Shown here one piece after another: positions 60,100 through 64,000 of a DNA stretch of 64,000 bases. The number at the start of each line of letters is the position of its first letter. The stretch's first letter is position 1. The translations under genes were made by a program, and so were the position numbers. Source of the DNA: Atrina japonica (lineage: Eukaryota; Mollusca; Bivalvia; Pterioida; Pinnidae); NCBI GenBank assembly GCA_030159075.1, contig BROG01000081.1, forward strand, positions 1 through 64,000. Direction: 5' to 3'. Below the pieces are notes generated by a model that was not told where the DNA came from, did no database searches, and worked only from the letters and a program-made list of their open reading frames with translations.

Positions 60100-60545
60100 A
60101 TGGCAGGGAATCACATGACAGATAAGGCCCTTTCCTTTTGTTTTATGCGATGACCCCCGAGATTGTTGATACAACAGGGAATCACATGACAGATAAGGCC
60201 CTATCCTTTTGTTTTATGAGAAGACCCCCGAGATTGCTGATACAACAGGGAATCACATGACAGATAAGGCCCTTTCCTTTTGTTTTATGTGATGACCCCC
60301 GAGATTGTTGATACAACAGGGAATCACATGACAGATAAGGCCCTATCCTTTTGTTTTATGAGAAGACCCCCGAGATTGTTGATACAACAGTGAATCACAT
60401 GACAGATAAGGCCCTTTCCTTTTGTTTTATGTGATGACCCCTGAGTTTGTTGATAGAGCAGGGATTCGCCCCTTTTCTTTTGTTTTATGTGGTGACCCCT
60501 GAGTTTGTTGGTAGGGCAGGGATTCACATGACGGATAAGCCCCTA
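60100..60545. repeat. 71-bp minisatellite with alternating dimer structure
   Basis: Six copies containing GGGAATCACATGACAGATAA and CCTTTTGTTTTATG. Copies 1, 3, 5 read CCCTTTCC and GATGACC; copies 2 and 4 read CCCTATCC and GAGAAGACC, so the true unit is a 142-bp dimer. Confidence 0.92.
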
Positions 60546-61380
60546 TTCCATATAAGGGTCTTAATCACACACATCTTTTAAATGTAGTAAATTGCAAATC
60601 ATTTCTTATGTAATGAGTGATAAATGGAAGAAGTACTTCAATAAATATATATACATACATACAAGTTGTTTTATTGTCAATTCATATGGAGATATTAGCA
60701 GCTGCAGATGAAGTGCCACAAATTTTTAACACTGCTATGGATATATGCAAATGAATGGCGGCCATTACTTCTGTGACACTGAATCTGGGTTTCGACCCAG
60801 GACTTTCACTTCTTATGCCGAGAGTCGAAGAAATAGTCACTACATTTTGATGGCTTAGGTATGATCTAGTCCTATAAAATATTTAAAGGCTTCTTGGTTC
60901 ATGTGGTTTGCTTTCAACTTTTTGAAATGTATCGTCTGATACTGAACCACGAAATCTTATCGGAAGTCTCTATTTTCTCGTAGCATATTGAAAGACTGTA
61001 GAACGTCTCGTACGTGACCCGCTTCACAATTTGAAAGGAAAGGAGGACATTTAGAAAAGTGTTTCAGAATATGATAAAACTCAACTATGATTCGGTAAAC
61101 AGTTTTTGTAAATGTTTTAGACATTTATCTATGATAATAATGATAGAAGTAAACTCAAAACTGGTTGAAAACATTGTAAAATAACCATTCAAAAGTCCCA
61201 CAAAATATCGTTGGGAACTTGCTACGAGAAAATGGCAACTTTCGATAAGACTTCGTGGTTCGGCATTAATAGTAAAAATAAATATCCGATAAAACCGTTA
61301 AAAGCAAACGATTTGAACCAACGAAGGCTTATATTATAGGACTGAGGTATGATCCAGTATAACTGAAGTATCGAATCCAG
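60546..61380. other. Gene-free stretch
   Basis: A degraded tRNA-like word on the minus strand near 60774-60836 (GGGTCGAAACCC) may be a SINE relic. Nothing coding. Confidence 0.35.
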
Positions 61381-61383
61381 GAT

Positions 61384-61560
61384 TGTTTGTTTGTTTATTG
61401 TTGTTTAACGTCCCACTCAAGAATCTTTCACTCATATAGAGACGTCACCAAATGCCGGTGAAGGGTTTCAAATTTTGGCCTATGCTGTGAGGGTTTTTTA
61501 ACATGCTGACACCTACTGTGACACAGGACCTCGGTCTTTACTGTTTCATCCGAAGGATAG
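61384..61560 (-). repeat. SINE 3' part, truncated, reverse orientation
   Basis: On the minus strand ends TTCTTGAGTGGGACGTTAAA then CAACAATAAACAAACA. The body words GAGGTCCTGTGTCACAG and GCATAGGCCAAAATTTGAAA match the copy at 37109-37389. The tRNA head is missing. Confidence 0.85.
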
Positions 61561-61679
61561 TGAAGGAACTATGAAAACGCGTTATCCTTGTTTTCCGTGA
61601 CCCAGAAGTGATAATCGAGTTGAGTAGAATTCATGACTAATATGTGGCGACTTATTGGTCCCCATTTTTAACGGTTGTA

Positions 61680-61686
61680 CCCCCCC

Positions 61687-61719
<33 letters not shown>

Positions 61720-61985
61720 TTCTGGACCCGGCAGCTATGCCACTGCATTATTTCATGTTTTTATGTTGATATTTACATTCTTAAATTTTTTTTATTTTAT
61801 TTTATTTATTTATTTTTATATTTTATTATTTTTTTTTGGGGGGGGGTGCAATAGTTGATAGTTAAGTATTAAATGAAAATAGTATAGAAGATAATAAATG
61901 AAAAAGATAAGTGCCCCCGCACTTTTGAAACTGGGGGGTCACAAGTATGTTTGTGCCCCCCCCCCCCCACACACACACACACACT
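61680..61985. repeat. Simple repeats: poly-C, (CA)n, poly-T/G
   Basis: C runs of about nine bases followed by (CA)n at 61690-61717, and again at 61957-61984. TTTTATTTATT runs lie between. Confidence 0.85.
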
Positions 61986-62707
61986 TTTTGACGTAATTTC
62001 TTTTTTCACACAGTCACAATTTTTTTTAGACACTTAATTTTTTCAAAGCAGTAATTATAATTCTTGAATAATTGATTTTCAGGAATCCGTACTTACTATT
62101 GTCAAAAATGTCGCGCCTCGCTGCGCTCGGTCAAAACAATTACATTACATATACTACTCTTCCTTCTCTCTTGCCCATCATTTCGGTAAAGAACTTTTCG
62201 TTTTCTTTTCCTCAGTTTGTATGAATATGAAAATTTATTTGTAAACTTGGCAAATTTTGCATTACAAATATATGTATATCAAAATGTAAGTTATATATTA
62301 CCAATTATTTACACATTGCATGTATGTAGGCGTAGGTACAGGGACACCCCCTCCCCATACTTTCTCACATACCAATTTTTTATACATTTTCAACACGTCT
62401 GGAATCCAGAAAAAAAGGCTTCCCAGAACTTTTAAAAATCAAAAATTTTCTGGGCTCCCTTATCTTGCTCATATGCATTTGTGTTTGTTTTATACTCAAT
62501 TTATTTTTGATAAATGACACGCATGTCAATTTAATGCAATATCTGGCCGGAATAAAAACGAGTCGCAATGTGATAATTAACTCTCTGGGCTTTAATAATA
62601 GAACATTTCTGGGAAGCATACCCTGGACCACGAGGAAGCTAGAGGATACCTCATCGGACTTCAGAATTAATCCATCAACAATATTTTTAACGATAAAGAG
62701 GTCATAA

Positions 62708-63200
62708 TTCAATGTCTGGAGGATAATTGGCCAAAATTCTGTCCCGATTTTCGTAATTTTTTTGCTGATCCTACCTTCTTTTGAGATGGATATTCAAAGT
62801 GGTTTATTGGCGGATTACTATGCGTATTTTCGCGTCTGGATGCAGAAAAAAGGGATTCCAAAAAAAAAAAACTATCTGAAAGATGCGTAAAACCCTACCC
62901 CTAATGAAATATTGTCTCACAATTAATCCAACACTTAGAAATATGTGCAGTGATGAGGGAGAGGGTGCCGTCTAAAGTTGATAAAATAGGTGTAAAACCT
63001 TTCATTTTTCTATAAAAAGTTGAAAAATTAAAAACAAATTTCCAAAATATTTTGCGCCTCGCTCCACTCGGCGATTTTAATTAAGATTTACACCACTCCA
63101 ACTTGAAGTCATCACTCTGCTATTGTTGAGGTATGCATTACATAAACAGTTTTAATTTAAGTGTAAATTTTGATTTTTTAAAGTATAAACAAGTTTAATC
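62708..63200 (+). repeat. Dispersed repeat X, copy 2
   Basis: Shares words and order with 14050-14500: TTTTTTGCTGATCC, CTTCTTTTGAGA, CCTAATGAAATATTG and GCGCCTCGCTCCACTCGG. Confidence 0.75.
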
Positions 63201-63479
63201 AATGTAACCAGCCTCAAACATTACCCCTTTTAAAAAACCTTTTGCTTTGCTTCCTACTACACTGCAAAAAAAAAGTTACCCCCCCCCTTTTGAAAACTCC
63301 TGGATCCGCCCCTGTAATCCACTCTCAATATTTTGAACGTTGTGTCCCCCTCCCCCCACTTTTCTGGACCCAGCTACGCCACTGGTAAACAAAAGGTTTG
63401 TCCCTCATAGTTGGATTCTGAACGTTTTGCCTGGAATGATCTAATATCTACGGTGCCATGGAGGTGACATGAAAAAAAA

Positions 63480-64000
63480 ATTCTAGTGCGTGCGCATATA
63501 ATAATCTAGCAATGAAATATTTTCTTAAAAGAGGTCATGAGCCGGCCTGGCTCACTCGGTAGCGCGCTCGACTCTTGATCGCGAGGTCGTGAGTTCGAGT
63601 CCACCGGCATTTGGTGACGTCTCCATATGAGTGAAAGATTCTTGAGTGGGACGTTAAACAACAATAAACAAACAAATAAACATAGAAGAGGTCATAATTA
63701 AGTGTCTGGTAGCTACAAATTAGTCTTGTAAAAAAAATTAAAATATATGGGGAAGCTTACCCCGTATTTTCTAGAATAAATCTCTTATATTGGATATGTT
63801 GTCCGAATCAACCGTCTTTTGAGATGGATAATAAATGCGATATATTAGCGGGTTTACAGGTGTAGTTTTGTGTCTGGTAGCAGAAATAGGCTATGTGTCT
63901 TCAGGTTTCCAAATTTTAAACAATTTCTGAAAGTACTGGAACTAAACTGATATTATTTTTTAATAATAGTGAAATCAATTTTGGGGTACAGATTTACCAT
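63480..64000 (+). repeat. Dispersed repeat X, copy 3, split by a SINE
   Basis: AAGAGGTCATAATTAAGTGT at 63686 matches AGAGGTCATAATTCAATGT before copy 2. GTCTTTTGAGATGGATA follows as in copy 2. The copy runs off the window end. Confidence 0.65.
63539..63685 (+). repeat. Short SINE copy with 10-bp TSD
   Basis: Head GAGCCGGCCTGGCTCACTCG, B box GTGAGTTCGAGTCC, then directly the 3' domain TTCTTGAGTGGGACGTTAAA and a CAAATAAA tail. It lacks the middle body of the 37109 copy. Duplication AAGAGGTCAT at 63529-63538 and 63686-63695. Confidence 0.9.

Noticed and set aside
62380..62712. 110-codon minus-strand frame and overlapping + frames
   Set aside because: No splice context or recognisable motif; lies beside dispersed repeat X.

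Overview
The window is AT-rich nuclear DNA from an animal. It has spliced genes with GT-AG introns, a tRNA gene that carries its own intron, dense non-autonomous transposons and many minisatellites. tRNA-headed SINEs ending in a conserved 3' domain, and a dispersed repeat family of the kind common in shellfish genomes, point to a mollusc, most likely a bivalve. This assignment is an inference; no species-specific marker was recognised.

Layout. Positions 1-4000 hold only repeats. Positions 4177-7357 (+) carry a small spliced gene for an unrecognised 338-residue coiled-coil protein, with a palindromic CRE-type site upstream and a possible extra exon that would break the frame. Positions 9060-9590 are a minisatellite. 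Positions 9600-14040 hold the decayed right part of a Maverick/Polinton virus-like transposon: packaging ATPase, basic core-like proteins, a zinc-finger protein, DDE integrase and the start of the major capsid protein, all on the + strand. Positions 14765-14879 (-) are an apparently intact tRNA-Leu(CAA) with intron. Positions 15676-18680 contain several well-delimited DNA elements.

Positions 19048-54798 (+) are one gene, the pseudouridine synthase PUS7 (TruD family). I reconstructed 16 coding exons that join in frame to 714 residues. Its introns total about 33.6 kb and hold at least six tandem-repeat arrays, a hAT-type element with exact 8-bp target duplications, a 1.1-kb element with hAT-like ends, a SINE with 11-bp duplications, a foldback element of about 3.3 kb with TTAA ends, and several copies of a dispersed repeat with nuclear-receptor-like AGGTCA motifs.

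Downstream of PUS7 (54.8-64 kb) no gene was found. This part has a 21-bp minisatellite with a 105-bp higher-order unit, a complete 1.97-kb copy of the dispersed repeat with seven 160-bp internal subrepeats, a 71-bp minisatellite with dimeric structure, SINE fragments, and two copies of a repeat also present at 14 kb.

The genes do not form a pathway. Nothing here is clearly a new biological system. The best candidates for follow-up are the coiled-coil gene with its possible poison exon, the Polinton relic with two uninterrupted reading frames, and the RG-rich N-terminus of PUS7.
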